A DNA stretch of 34,632 bases from Nostoc sp. KVJ20 (GTDB taxonomy: Bacteria > Cyanobacteriota > Cyanobacteriia > Cyanobacteriales > Nostocaceae), in contig NZ_KV757575.1 of NCBI RefSeq assembly GCF_001712795.1, forward strand, positions 1 through 34,632, in the 5' to 3' direction. Of this stretch, positions 1 to 8,683 are shown piece after piece. Within the stretch, counting starts at the first letter, position 1, and every line of letters starts with the position of its first letter. The notes beneath the pieces are model-generated. The model did no database searches. It saw only the letters and a list, made by a program, of their open reading frames with translations, and was not told where the DNA came from. Made by a program: the position numbers and the translations under genes.

Positions 1-252
1 TGAGAAAGCAATATGCCTTTTTGCTTGCTAAATCTACCGAAATGAGAAAGCAATCAAGGGTTTTGAGAAAGCAATATGCCTTTTTGCTTGCTGAATCTAC
101 TGAAATGAGAAAGCAATCAAGAGTTTTGAGAAAGTAATATGCCTTTTTGCTTGCTGAATCTACCGAAATGAGAAAGCAATCAAGGGTTTTGAGAAAGCAA
201 TATGCCTTTTTGCTTGCTGAATCTACCGAAATGAGAAAGCAATCAAGGGTTT
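1..252. repeat. 63-bp tandem repeat, four copies
   Basis: Four near-identical 63-bp units start at 1, 64, 127 and 190 and may continue left of the window. Each unit has a 42-bp and a 21-bp part, both beginning TGAGAAAGCAAT. All lengths are multiples of three. The plus frame starting at base 3 is open through two units, is stopped by a C-to-T change (TAA at 135-137) in unit three, and is open again to about 269. It could be an expanded non-coding repeat or a decayed C-terminal repeat of a protein starting outside the window. Confidence 0.9.
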
Positions 253-315
253 TTGACTCACATCTTTAATCCAATACGTTTGGGTTAAGGGCTACTGGCA
301 ACAATTTTGGGTTTT

Positions 316-367
316 CAAGACGCGATAAATCGCCGTTTCTACAAGACGCGATAAATCGCCGTCTCTA
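316..367. repeat. 26-bp direct repeat, two copies
   Basis: Two adjacent 26-bp copies, 316-341 and 342-367, have the core GACGCGATAAATCGCCGT. They differ at one or two bases. The core resembles interspersed repeats common in Nostoc intergenic DNA. No gene is seen here. Confidence 0.8.
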
Positions 368-424
368 CAAGTGTTTTGGTCTTATCTGAAATGTATTGAT
401 TTGCTTTATCGAGGATGTTGGAGG

Positions 425-522
425 CAGATAGCGCAGCGTTAGCGAGTCCGCGAGCGTCGGGCAGTCAAGAGTAGAGGAAAACTGCCCGACGCTCCTTTCC
501 TGAGCTACCGCTGCGCTATCTG
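425..522. repeat. Large imperfect hairpin with two nested inverted repeats
   Basis: The outer arms CAGATAGCGCAG (425-436) and CTGCGCTATCTG (511-522) are perfect complements. The inner arms GAGCGTCGGGCAGT (452-465) and its complement (481-494) enclose a 15-base loop. The element is GC-rich in an AT-rich setting and looks like a mobile palindromic repeat. A structured RNA is possible, but no promoter was identified. Confidence 0.8.
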
Positions 523-554
523 TAACAGCCCGCGACCTAATGGAGCAAGGGTTA

Positions 555-735
555 ATGGCACTAAGAAAAGATACAGCCCTTGTTCTGACTGGAACAAGCC
601 TGGAGGCTGGGAATCCATTCTGGGAGGCTCCGCCTCCAGTAGCTTGAATTGAGGCAGAGCCTCTTTTAAATACATTCCCAGCCTGGAGGCTGGGAACGAG
701 ACGACACATGCTTTTGGGTTTTTCTTAGTGCCATT
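555..735. mobile_element. Probable MITE with about 15-bp inverted ends
   Basis: ATGGCACTAAGAAAA near 555-569 is matched by its complement near 720-734, giving an element of about 180 bp with no coding content. Inside are two direct copies of AGCCTGGAGGCTGGGAA (597-613 and 680-696), a repeat often seen in Nostoc genomes. The inverted ends and lack of an ORF support a non-autonomous element. No target-site duplication was established. Confidence 0.55.
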
Positions 736-815
736 CGGTTAAAGACAAGAACTCCAAAAATTCTAGTTTTGTGGCTCTTTTTCAGGAGGGGTTTGAATCC
801 TATAAGTGAAAAAAA

Positions 816-859
816 CCTTCTGCCTCCTGCCTCCTGCCTCCTGCCTTCTGCCTCCTCCT
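816..859. repeat. Heptanucleotide STRR (CTGCCTC type)
   Basis: About six tandem copies of CTGCCTC or CTGCCTT lie just downstream of the tpsB stop codon. This is the classical short tandemly repeated repetitive sequence of heterocystous cyanobacteria. A related array occurs at 18147-18185. Confidence 0.85.
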
Positions 860-871
860 TCAAACATCCTC

Positions 872-2689
872 TTAGGGTTGATAGCGGAGGCTAAAGTAAA
901 AACCATCATCCTGAGCGTTATTACCGCGATCGCTAAGATCGATAAATGGAAATCCATAATCGAGCCGCAAAAACAGATTATCAATTCCCATTGCCTGATT
1001 CCATAATAATCCTAGACCTGCACCCACCAAAAAAGTCTGATCGGGTAGCTGGTTGGGATTATTAGATTTATTCCAGACGGCTCCCATGTCCAGAAATGGC
1101 GCAAGTTGAATTGTGGATATTCCAGATTCGTTGCGCTGCACTGTGATCCGATCTTCGATCGCTACTCGAAATCCATTATCCCCAGAACGGATATTTTGGC
1201 GATATCCCCTGACTGACTGGCCACCGCCAATAACGAATTGCTGTGAAGGTAAAAGGCTATCTGGTGTTAGCTGCAAGTCTGCTTGAATCAACAATAGATG
1301 ATCGTTGCTGAGTTGCTGCACGCGCTGGACTTGTCCTAGCCAACTGAAAAAGCGACCATCGGGGATGGGGTCATTGTTGATAGTTGCATCTAATATATCT
1401 ATGCCAAAACTAAATTGCGATCGCAAAAACCAAGCTCCTTGAGGTTCGCGCCTGATATAATCTTGACCAAATTTAATTACACTGGTGCGGCTCACGCCAT
1501 TGGCATCAGGCCCAATACCAAAGGGGGTTGCAAGATCATCAAAAAGGAAAGTTTGACCATCTTGATAGGTAAATCCTAAAGATAGGGCAAATTCTTCTCT
1601 GGGCGATCGCATCAATGGTTGGCGATAATTGATTTCATAAAGATCCTGGTTTGCCCGAATCCCAAGCGCATCAAAGGGTGGCTCAGTGATTTCGTTGCGG
1701 TTAAATGCGGCTCTAATCTGCACTTTGCCGTTCATGGCGTTAACGGGAACTTGATAGCTAAAATCAAAGGCATCGGAACCACCAGAGAGGGTGTGGTAAT
1801 ATGAGCCAGCTAACTCATCTCCCATACCGGTTAAATTGCGCGATCGCAATTCAACCCCCAATCTTTCCGCCCCAATACTGGGAGGCGAATAATTATCTAC
1901 ACCCAAGCTACCAATTAAAGATTGTGCCTCTTCAACTCTGACAATGAGAATACTTTGACCAACCTTACCTGTTGGACGCAGACGTGCTTCCACATTTGTA
2001 AATAAGGGATCAAGTCGCAACAGTTTCAATTGTTCTTCGAGCTTACCAGTATTGAGAGGAGTACCAGCACCTAGTTGAATGCGACTCCGAATATAAGAAG
2101 GGTTTAATCGCCGTGTCCCTTCGATGTCAATCTCTGTCAAACGCCCTTCAATTACCCGAATTACTACAACACCATCGGCGGTACTAGGTTGTTGAGTGTC
2201 TGGAACCGCTCTGGAATTTATATAGCCTTTATTTAAGTAAAGCTGGGTAATAGCATCTGCGGCTTGTCTGATTTCTTCTAAAGTCAAGTCCCGTTCTTCA
2301 AACGGTTGCACAACTGGATTAAAATCAGTTTCGTTAAATACTGTGCTATCTACAACCTGGATTTTGCGAACCCGAATGCGTTGTGGTGTTTCTGGTTGAT
2401 TCGGGACACTTATTGGGGAAGGTTCTGTTTCTTGTACGATTTGTAACTCTGGCTGACTGCTATTTTGAGCCGAGTCTGGTGTAAAGTTATTTGCTGTAGC
2501 TCTAAGTCCATTTGCAGTGACAATCCAGACCGCAGGCAGAATTAGGAAGCCACACTGAAAACTGAAACTGTGCTTATTCCATTTAGTAGCTGCCAAACTC
2601 CGCCAAGTGTCTAACTGATGAGAGAAATAGACAATTCTTGCCTGAGTCATTGCTTTCGGCTTAACACTAGTTTCTGTTTCTTTTCTCAT
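872..2689 (-). CDS. TpsB/ShlB-FhaC family outer-membrane transporter of a two-partner secretion system
   Basis: This 605-residue protein has the family architecture. A hydrophobic export segment lies at about residues 44-62. A short proline-containing linker follows, then POTRA-type repeats at about 100-250, including a block rich in VIRVIEGRLTEI-like sequence. A C-terminal 16-strand barrel region carries the Omp85 signature VRGY at 493-496 and ends in an aromatic-rich beta strand. The family folds as a barrel in the outer membrane and threads one partner TpsA protein to the surface. The partner is almost certainly the divergent gene starting at 2864, which carries the matching TPS domain. 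The start at 2689 gives a long N-region before the hydrophobic segment; the methionine at residue 14 is an alternative start. Confidence 0.9.
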   Translation of the reverse strand: MRKETETSVKPKAMTQARIVYFSHQLDTWRSLAATKWNKHSFSFQCGFLILPAVWIVTANGLRATANNFTPDSAQNSSQPELQIVQETEPSPISVPNQPETPQRIRVRKIQVVDSTVFNETDFNPVVQPFEERDLTLEEIRQAADAITQLYLNKGYINSRAVPDTQQPSTADGVVVIRVIEGRLTEIDIEGTRRLNPSYIRSRIQLGAGTPLNTGKLEEQLKLLRLDPLFTNVEARLRPTGKVGQSILIVRVEEAQSLIGSLGVDNYSPPSIGAERLGVELRSRNLTGMGDELAGSYYHTLSGGSDAFDFSYQVPVNAMNGKVQIRAAFNRNEITEPPFDALGIRANQDLYEINYRQPLMRSPREEFALSLGFTYQDGQTFLFDDLATPFGIGPDANGVSRTSVIKFGQDYIRREPQGAWFLRSQFSFGIDILDATINNDPIPDGRFFSWLGQVQRVQQLSNDHLLLIQADLQLTPDSLLPSQQFVIGGGQSVRGYRQNIRSGDNGFRVAIEDRITVQRNESGISTIQLAPFLDMGAVWNKSNNPNQLPDQTFLVGAGLGLLWNQAMGIDNLFLRLDYGFPFIDLSDRGNNAQDDGFYFSLRYQP

Positions 2690-2863
2690 TTCTCCTCAGT
2701 GGGGTGCCTTATCTAAGGACTGGGCTGATTTTGGTTTTTGAGTATGTTATCGGTACATGAGTATTTCAATATCATATTTTTGATATTCAGATTTTAAAAG
2801 ATTTGTAACTAAAACTATAAGTAATAACAATTTCTTCTAAGTGATAGTCCTTAGCATTATATT
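2690..2863. promoter_or_regulatory. Divergent promoter region between the two secretion partners
   Basis: This AT-rich stretch of 174 bp separates the divergently transcribed transporter and its predicted substrate, so promoters for both must lie here or overlap the gene starts. Coordinated expression is plausible. No specific operator or convincing promoter hexamers were identified by eye. Confidence 0.45.
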
Positions 2864-5800
2864 GTGGTGATAGGTAAAAAACTTGGGAATACTTCGATGT
2901 CACCACTGATATCCATTGTCATCGTCAATTACAACCGGGAAGCTTACCTTGAAGAAGCGATCGCTAGCGTCTTAACGCAGACATGGCAAAACTTGGAGCT
3001 ACTCATTTGGGATGATGGCTCTACAGATGGATCAGTGGCGATCGCTCACGCGTATGCTCAACAAGATGGACGAGTGCGGGTAATCCAAGCACACCATCAA
3101 GGAGTTGCTGCGGCTTGTAAGGTAGCAATCAGCCAAACTAGCGGCACTTACATCGGTATACTTGACAGTGATGATATCCTAGCCCCTACCGCCCTTACCC
3201 AAACTGCTAAAATCCTCAACAGCCATCCAGAAACGGGATTTGTTTACACCGACTACTTAAATATTGATCGAGATGGCAAAGTTCTTGGTTATGGCGATCG
3301 CTGTAGTATTGCCTACTCCCAAAAAGGTCTGTTAGTAAACTTCATGACGTTTCACTTCCGCCTGATGCGGCGGTCAGTTTACGACCGGGTGGGAGGTGTT
3401 AACAAATCGTTCCGCTGTGCTTATGATTATGACATTTGTCTGCGACTTTCAGAAATAGCTCAAGTCCGCCGCGTTCAAGAGCCACTTTACCTCTACCGAA
3501 TTCATTCTCAAAGCATCTCTATTAGCAGAAGAACAGAACAAATTCTCTCCTCTAAGCGGGCGATCGCACAAGCACTTTGGCGGCGCGGATTAGCAGATAA
3601 GTTACAAATCGATGTAGAATTACCCGCAGGTCGCTTCATATTACGGCGCAAAAAACCTCTACTTTCCACCATCGCCGCTTCCCTGTTAGCTATTGTGCCT
3701 CTGGTGAGTGCCCAAGCACAACAAATTATCCCTGCTGTCGATGGTACAAACACAATTGTTACACCTGATGGCAATCGACTTGATATTACCGGCGGTACAA
3801 CTTCTCCTGATGGTGTTAACCTCTTCCACAGCTTTCAACAATTTGGAATTTCGCCAGAACAAATCGCCAACTTCCAAGCCAGTCCGGCGCTGCAAAATAT
3901 TCTTGGTCGAATTACAGGCGGAAATGCCTCGGTTATCAATGGCTTAATTCAGGTAACAGGTGGCAATCCGAACCTCTTCTTAATGAATCCAGCCGGATTT
4001 ATGTTTGGAGCAAATGCCAGTTTAAATGTGCCTAGTGCTTTCACGGTGACAACAGCCAACGGCATAGGCTTTGGCAGCAGTTGGTTCAACGCCATCGGTG
4101 TAAATGATTACACTACTTTAGTTGGAACCCCTAACGGATTTGCCTTTAGTATGAACCAACCGGGGGCGATCGCAAATTCTGGAAATTTGGCAGTAGGTAT
4201 TGGGCAAAATTTGAATTTATTGGGTGGTACTGTAGTCAACACCGGGCAACTTTCAGCACCGGGAGGACAAATTTCTATCACATCTGTACCAGGACAAAAT
4301 TGGGTGCGTCTCAGTCAGCCAGGAAATCTGTTGAGTCTGGAAATTCAGCCCCTCGCCTTTAGTAGCAACCAACCCAATAACTGGACAATTCCTATTGCAT
4401 CTTTACCAGAATTGCTCACAGTTGGGAACACTGGATTAACTGCCAATGCCGATGGAACTGTACAACTGACAGGTTCTAATGTAAAAATTCCCACAGATCC
4501 AGGTACAACGATTGTTTCTGGCAGAGTAGATACATCAAGTCAAACAGGCGGTACTATAACGGCTTTGGGTAAAAAAGTCGCGGTGGTTGATGCCAATATT
4601 AACGCCTCTGGAACCAATAGCGGCGGTACTGTACTAATTGGCGGTGATTACCAAGGTAACGGAACTTTACCCAACGCAGAGCAGACTTATGTGGACTCAA
4701 AATCCGTCATTAATGCCGATAGCAATTTGAATGGAAATGGCGGACAGGTAATTGTTTGGGGCAACGACACAACCCAGTTTTTTGGTAACATTTCGGCTCG
4801 TGGAGGAGCAAATGCCGGAAATGGTGGTTTTGTAGAAGTATCAGGCAAAAATTTCTTAACCTTCAATGGTTTGGTAGATACTTCAGCAGCCAATGGCAGT
4901 TTTGGGACTTTATTACTAGACCCCAGCACATTGACAATTATCGATGGCGGAGCAGGGACTTTTGATGGCACGGCTGGCAATATTGCCTTTGGCGATGCAG
5001 ATATTGGGGCGAATACCGTTTCATGGGGTGCGATCGCACTTTCAGGTGCAAATATCAACTTACAAGCCACAGGAAATATTACCATCAATGACATCACCGG
5101 AGCGACACCCGGAGTCACTACTGATGGTGTTGCTACTTTAAACTTGGGTAATGGCGGTAGCTTCAGCCTCTCTTCACAAACTGGTTCTGTAAACTTTGTT
5201 GATCCTACCAACACGATCGCAACAACCGGAGGAGCAATAAATATTTCGGGAGCCAGCTTATTATTAGGAAATTTAGATACAAGTAATGGTGGTGGAACTA
5301 TTGGCAACGTGAATTTATCTGCGATTAATGGCATCACAGTAGGTAACATTATTACCACTGGCGGGGGTTACTCTGCGGGTAATGTCAATTTGTCTGCGGG
5401 TGGTGACATTATCACAAACACCATTAATTCCTCTTCCACTGATGCAGCTGGCTCAGGTACGGCTGGCAGTGTCGTAGCAACAACTACAGGCGGCAGTATC
5501 ACCACAGGAGCAATTAATTCGTCTTTAGTCAAAGAAGGAGGTGGCCAATTTACTGGCACGGCTGGTGCAGTCACCTTAACTGCCACAGATAATATCACTG
5601 TTAATGGAGGTATTAATACCTCAGCCAGCACCACCGGAGTGGATGGTGATACAAGTGCTACAGGCGGTGCAGTCAGCTTAAGCGCTACAAATAATATTAC
5701 GGTGAATGACGCTATTAATGCTTCAGCGATCGCCACCGGATTTGATACAGAAGCAGCCACAGCTGGCAGCGTCACCCTAGAAACTAACAATACTGCTGGC

Positions 5801-7912
5801 AGCACAATTCGTTTTACAACCATCAACACACAGGCTGTATCCTCGGCTCAAGGTACTCTGACCAGTGGCAATGTGCAAGTGTTGACAAACGGACTAGTTC
5901 AAGGAACAGGGACAGGTACTACCATCAACACACGTAGAGCTTTTTTAACCCCTTTCAGTGAAGCAGGATTTATTAGCATTGCCGGGGGTGATGTCAGAAT
6001 TCAGCATGATGGTGGCCCAGATAATGTACCATTTATAGTCGGTGACGCCACGAGTACCAATGGCACAGCCGGAATAATTGATACCGGAGGCGGTACAACC
6101 ATCAATGCAGGTAACTTTCCAGTCTTGCCAACTGGCGGAGATGCCAGTGGCACCCCAGCCAGCATTACCATTACATCCGTAAACACCCCGCCGACGCTGA
6201 CAACAAACACGCTTCTTTCATTCGACGCTCTCGCCAATCAAACTTTAAGCTTCACATTTACTGGCAGCACTAGCGATGTCAATCTAGATAATACCACCGT
6301 TGTCATTGATGCCATCCAAGCAGGAACCTTGAGACGGGGCGATACGGTTTTAGCTGCGGGAGACACATTAACTATAGGTGAAACATTAAATTACACACCA
6401 CCAACTGATAGTACAGGGCTAATCAATGTATTCACACTAAGAGCGAGAGATGTTGTTTCATCCTCAGAACCTGTACAGGTAGCAATTAACGTGAATGTGC
6501 CTGAAATTCCTCCTGAAATTCCTCCTGAAATTCCTCCTGAGATTCCTCCTGAAATTCCCGATCCTCAGCCCTGCTCATTCCAGTGCAGTCCAGGTAACCC
6601 ACCTAACCCAGGTAACCCAGATCCTAAGATTGGTGACCCTGTGATTAACACCGATGCTACCCCCGAAGATAAATTCACAGACGATTTTGGCGACCATTTA
6701 GGCATACCCACCCCTAGAATCAAAACACTAGATGATGCCAAAGAAATTGCTCGCAAAATTGAGGAAGCTACTGGTGTAAAACCTGCATTTATCTACATCA
6801 GTTTTGTTCCTGTGGAAATCGTACCAGAGAGAACTAAAAAGCTGAATATCCTCGCAGAACAAGATAGCGACGAACTAGAAATAGTGGTAGTAACAGGAAA
6901 AGGCGATCCTATCCGCAAGCGCATCCCAGGAACGACCAGAGCCAAAGTTCTCCAAGTAGCTCAAGAATTTCGTGACCAAATTGTTAGTCCACAAAACCGT
7001 CGCCGCACTGGTTATTTGCGTTCATCTCAACAACTTTATCGCTGGATTATTGCACCATTAGAGGCGGATTTGCAGGCAAGAGAAATCAACAATCTGGTAT
7101 TTTTGCCAGATATTGGGTTACGTTCAACTCCAATGGCAGCACTTCATGATGGTCAGGGGTTTTTAGTAGAAAAATACAGTATTGGTTTGATGCCCAGTCT
7201 TAGTTTGAGTAATACCCTTTATAAAGACATTAAAAAATCTCAAATTTTAGCCTTGGGGGTTTCTCAGAGTACTCAAGGACAAGAGCCTTTACCAGCAGTT
7301 CCCCTTGAGTTATCAACACTGGTGTCTAAACTCTGGCAGGGCAAGTTATTGTTAGACAAGCAAGCCACCTTAGAAAATCTCAAAACTATCCGCCGCCAAC
7401 AACCTTTTGGAATTATTCACATGGCAACCCATGCCGATTTTGCTACCGGCGCTTTGAGTAATTCCTATATTCAACTGTGGGAAGACAAGTTACGCTTAAA
7501 CCAATTACGACAGTTGCGCTTGAATGAACCCGAAGTTGAAATGCTGGTGTTGAGTGCTTGTAGAACAGCCTTGGGGGATGAAGAGTCCGAACTGGGATTT
7601 GCGGGTTTAGCAGTGCTAGCAGGTGTGAAAACTACTGTTGCTAGTCTTTGGTCGGTCAGTGATGCTGGTACAGCAGCATTGATGACAAAATTTTATGAGA
7701 ACTTGAAGACGGCTCCAATTAAGGCAGAAGCTCTTAGACAGGCTCAGGTAGGTATGGCTAAAGGGCAGATTTATGTAAAGAATGGTCAATTACAAGGTTT
7801 GGGAGTAGTCGGGAACTTGCCTTTACCGACTGACAGTGTTGATGAAGCTGAACAATCACTTATGCATCCTTATTATTGGGCTGGATTCACAATGGTTGGT
7901 AATCCTTGGTGA
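2864..7912 (+). CDS. GT2 glycosyltransferase - TPS/haemagglutinin secretion domain - CHAT protease fusion (TpsA-like)
   Basis: One uninterrupted 1682-residue frame, numbered from GTG 2864; ATG 2897 (residue 12) is the likelier start. Residues 12-260 are a full family-2 glycosyltransferase with DDGS (50-53), the metal-binding DSDD (101-104) and a YDYD motif at 187-190. RRKK (261-264), a hydrophobic stretch and VSAQAQ (281-286) then form an internal signal peptide. A TPS secretion domain follows (about 287-420, with NPNLFLMNPAGFMFG), then a Gly/Thr/Asn-rich beta-helix to about 1100, a cadherin-like segment (1107-1212) and a five-copy PPEI linker (from 1213). A CHAT cysteine protease domain ends the protein, with ATH (His1523) and SACRT (Cys1566). 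TPS-CHAT proteins are expected surface or secreted proteins; the cytosolic-type GT2 in front is unexpected. No credible start codon lies just before the signal peptide. Confidence 0.9.
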   Translation: MVIGKKLGNTSMSPLISIVIVNYNREAYLEEAIASVLTQTWQNLELLIWDDGSTDGSVAIAHAYAQQDGRVRVIQAHHQGVAAACKVAISQTSGTYIGILDSDDILAPTALTQTAKILNSHPETGFVYTDYLNIDRDGKVLGYGDRCSIAYSQKGLLVNFMTFHFRLMRRSVYDRVGGVNKSFRCAYDYDICLRLSEIAQVRRVQEPLYLYRIHSQSISISRRTEQILSSKRAIAQALWRRGLADKLQIDVELPAGRFILRRKKPLLSTIAASLLAIVPLVSAQAQQIIPAVDGTNTIVTPDGNRLDITGGTTSPDGVNLFHSFQQFGISPEQIANFQASPALQNILGRITGGNASVINGLIQVTGGNPNLFLMNPAGFMFGANASLNVPSAFTVTTANGIGFGSSWFNAIGVNDYTTLVGTPNGFAFSMNQPGAIANSGNLAVGIGQNLNLLGGTVVNTGQLSAPGGQISITSVPGQNWVRLSQPGNLLSLEIQPLAFSSNQPNNWTIPIASLPELLTVGNTGLTANADGTVQLTGSNVKIPTDPGTTIVSGRVDTSSQTGGTITALGKKVAVVDANINASGTNSGGTVLIGGDYQGNGTLPNAEQTYVDSKSVINADSNLNGNGGQVIVWGNDTTQFFGNISARGGANAGNGGFVEVSGKNFLTFNGLVDTSAANGSFGTLLLDPSTLTIIDGGAGTFDGTAGNIAFGDADIGANTVSWGAIALSGANINLQATGNITINDITGATPGVTTDGVATLNLGNGGSFSLSSQTGSVNFVDPTNTIATTGGAINISGASLLLGNLDTSNGGGTIGNVNLSAINGITVGNIITTGGGYSAGNVNLSAGGDIITNTINSSSTDAAGSGTAGSVVATTTGGSITTGAINSSLVKEGGGQFTGTAGAVTLTATDNITVNGGINTSASTTGVDGDTSATGGAVSLSATNNITVNDAINASAIATGFDTEAATAGSVTLETNNTAGSTIRFTTINTQAVSSAQGTLTSGNVQVLTNGLVQGTGTGTTINTRRAFLTPFSEAGFISIAGGDVRIQHDGGPDNVPFIVGDATSTNGTAGIIDTGGGTTINAGNFPVLPTGGDASGTPASITITSVNTPPTLTTNTLLSFDALANQTLSFTFTGSTSDVNLDNTTVVIDAIQAGTLRRGDTVLAAGDTLTIGETLNYTPPTDSTGLINVFTLRARDVVSSSEPVQVAINVNVPEIPPEIPPEIPPEIPPEIPDPQPCSFQCSPGNPPNPGNPDPKIGDPVINTDATPEDKFTDDFGDHLGIPTPRIKTLDDAKEIARKIEEATGVKPAFIYISFVPVEIVPERTKKLNILAEQDSDELEIVVVTGKGDPIRKRIPGTTRAKVLQVAQEFRDQIVSPQNRRRTGYLRSSQQLYRWIIAPLEADLQAREINNLVFLPDIGLRSTPMAALHDGQGFLVEKYSIGLMPSLSLSNTLYKDIKKSQILALGVSQSTQGQEPLPAVPLELSTLVSKLWQGKLLLDKQATLENLKTIRRQQPFGIIHMATHADFATGALSNSYIQLWEDKLRLNQLRQLRLNEPEVEMLVLSACRTALGDEESELGFAGLAVLAGVKTTVASLWSVSDAGTAALMTKFYENLKTAPIKAEALRQAQVGMAKGQIYVKNGQLQGLGVVGNLPLPTDSVDEAEQSLMHPYYWAGFTMVGNPW
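6500..6559 (+). repeat. In-frame 12-bp tandem repeat encoding a PPEI linker
   Basis: Five copies of CCTGAAATTCCT occur, the fourth with G for A and the last ending in C. They encode Pro-Glu-Ile-Pro units. The stretch lies between the beta-helix/cadherin-like part and the CHAT domain and probably forms a stiff, extended spacer whose length can vary by slippage. Confidence 0.9.
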
Positions 7913-7990
7913 GCTGGGAAAAGTAACAATTTTTGTCAGCATTTCAGCTTTAGACAATTGACCTTTAGCTTCTAAGTAATAAATATATTT

Positions 7991-8218
7991 ATGAGTAGTT
8001 TAGTCTTACTATTATTGGGTTTAGGAATTTTTTTATTTGCTTGGAGAAGTAAAGACGAAATTCATCGCATTGCGGCGATGGTAACTGGGACAATTGCTCT
8101 AATTTGGGGATTTTCTCTAGCTCCCTTGTCATTTCAATTGGTATTTGAGATTATCTCAGTTGTAGCGGCTTTCTTTGTTTGTATGCGTTGTTTAGGCTGT
8201 GGTTTAAAGCAAGATTAA
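7991..8218 (+). CDS. Small integral membrane protein, unknown function
   Basis: The 75-residue product is mostly hydrophobic. A first membrane segment lies at residues 2-17, a charged RSKDE loop follows, then hydrophobic stretches at about 28-45 and 50-65. It ends with a cysteine-containing tail (MRCLGCGLKQD). No family was recognised. It lies 78 bp after the secretion fusion gene on the same strand and might be co-transcribed, but nothing links it functionally. No strong ribosome binding site precedes the ATG. The composition and length suggest a real small membrane protein. Confidence 0.6.
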   Translation: MSSLVLLLLGLGIFLFAWRSKDEIHRIAAMVTGTIALIWGFSLAPLSFQLVFEIISVVAAFFVCMRCLGCGLKQD

Positions 8219-8220
8219 TT

Positions 8221-8443
8221 TTAGTCATTAGTCATTTGTCATTAGTCATTAGTCATTTGTCATTAGTCATTTGTCATTAGTCATTTGTCATTTGTCATTA
8301 GTCATTTGTCATTTGTCCAAGAGAAACCACGCCCACTCTTGAACGTGCTTTGAATTAGTCAGATGAAAGACTAAGTTTTTCCGCCCACAAGAGACGGGGT
8401 ATGTACCAATGACCAATGACCAATGACAAATGACCAATGACAA
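8221..8443. repeat. Two STRR arrays in inverted orientation flanking an 86-bp spacer
   Basis: 8221-8318 consists of about 14 tandem heptamers TCATTAG or TCATTTG. 8405-8443 contains the complementary type, TGACCAA or TGACAAA. The arrays can pair as a long imperfect hairpin around 8319-8404. The spacer includes a small stem, TTAGTC (8355-8360) with GACTAA (8369-8374), followed by a T run that could be a weak terminator. The stretch 8219-8683 has no convincing gene and contains the leader and promoter region of typA. Confidence 0.85.
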
Positions 8444-8683
8444 AAGCAATACCGCCCTTCACACAATATCTGTTTGTAACAGAAGCTTTTTTTGTCCCAC
8501 TAACACCGTAATTACCACACTTTTCCATTGTGGGGTTTACAAAACTCCCCGCAATTGTGACGATTACGCTAGAATTGTTAAAGGTTCTTTACAGAATTTG
8601 CTGATCATCCCCAGTTCTGTTAAAACAGCCTAGCATTCAAATGTAAATCTTAAAACCCCCTCTAGAGTTCACCAAAAGTTTCT

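Noticed and set aside
1..252. Possible CRISPR array at the left edge
   Set aside because: The units are contiguous 63-bp tandem copies with no variable spacers, and no cas gene is present.
776..805. GGTTTGAATCC resembling the T-loop of a tRNA
   Set aside because: No acceptor, D or anticodon stems can be formed around it. It overlaps ordinary repeat-rich intergenic DNA.
4687..5358. A 223-codon open frame on the minus strand inside the haemagglutinin-like gene
   Set aside because: It is antisense to the Gly/Thr/Asn-rich beta-helix region, where codon bias keeps the reverse frame open. Its translation is low-complexity and resembles no family. The plus-strand frame is clearly coding.
8430..8633. 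A 67-codon plus-strand ORF before typA
   Set aside because: It starts inside an STRR array, has no domain pattern or ribosome binding site and lies in the typA leader region.
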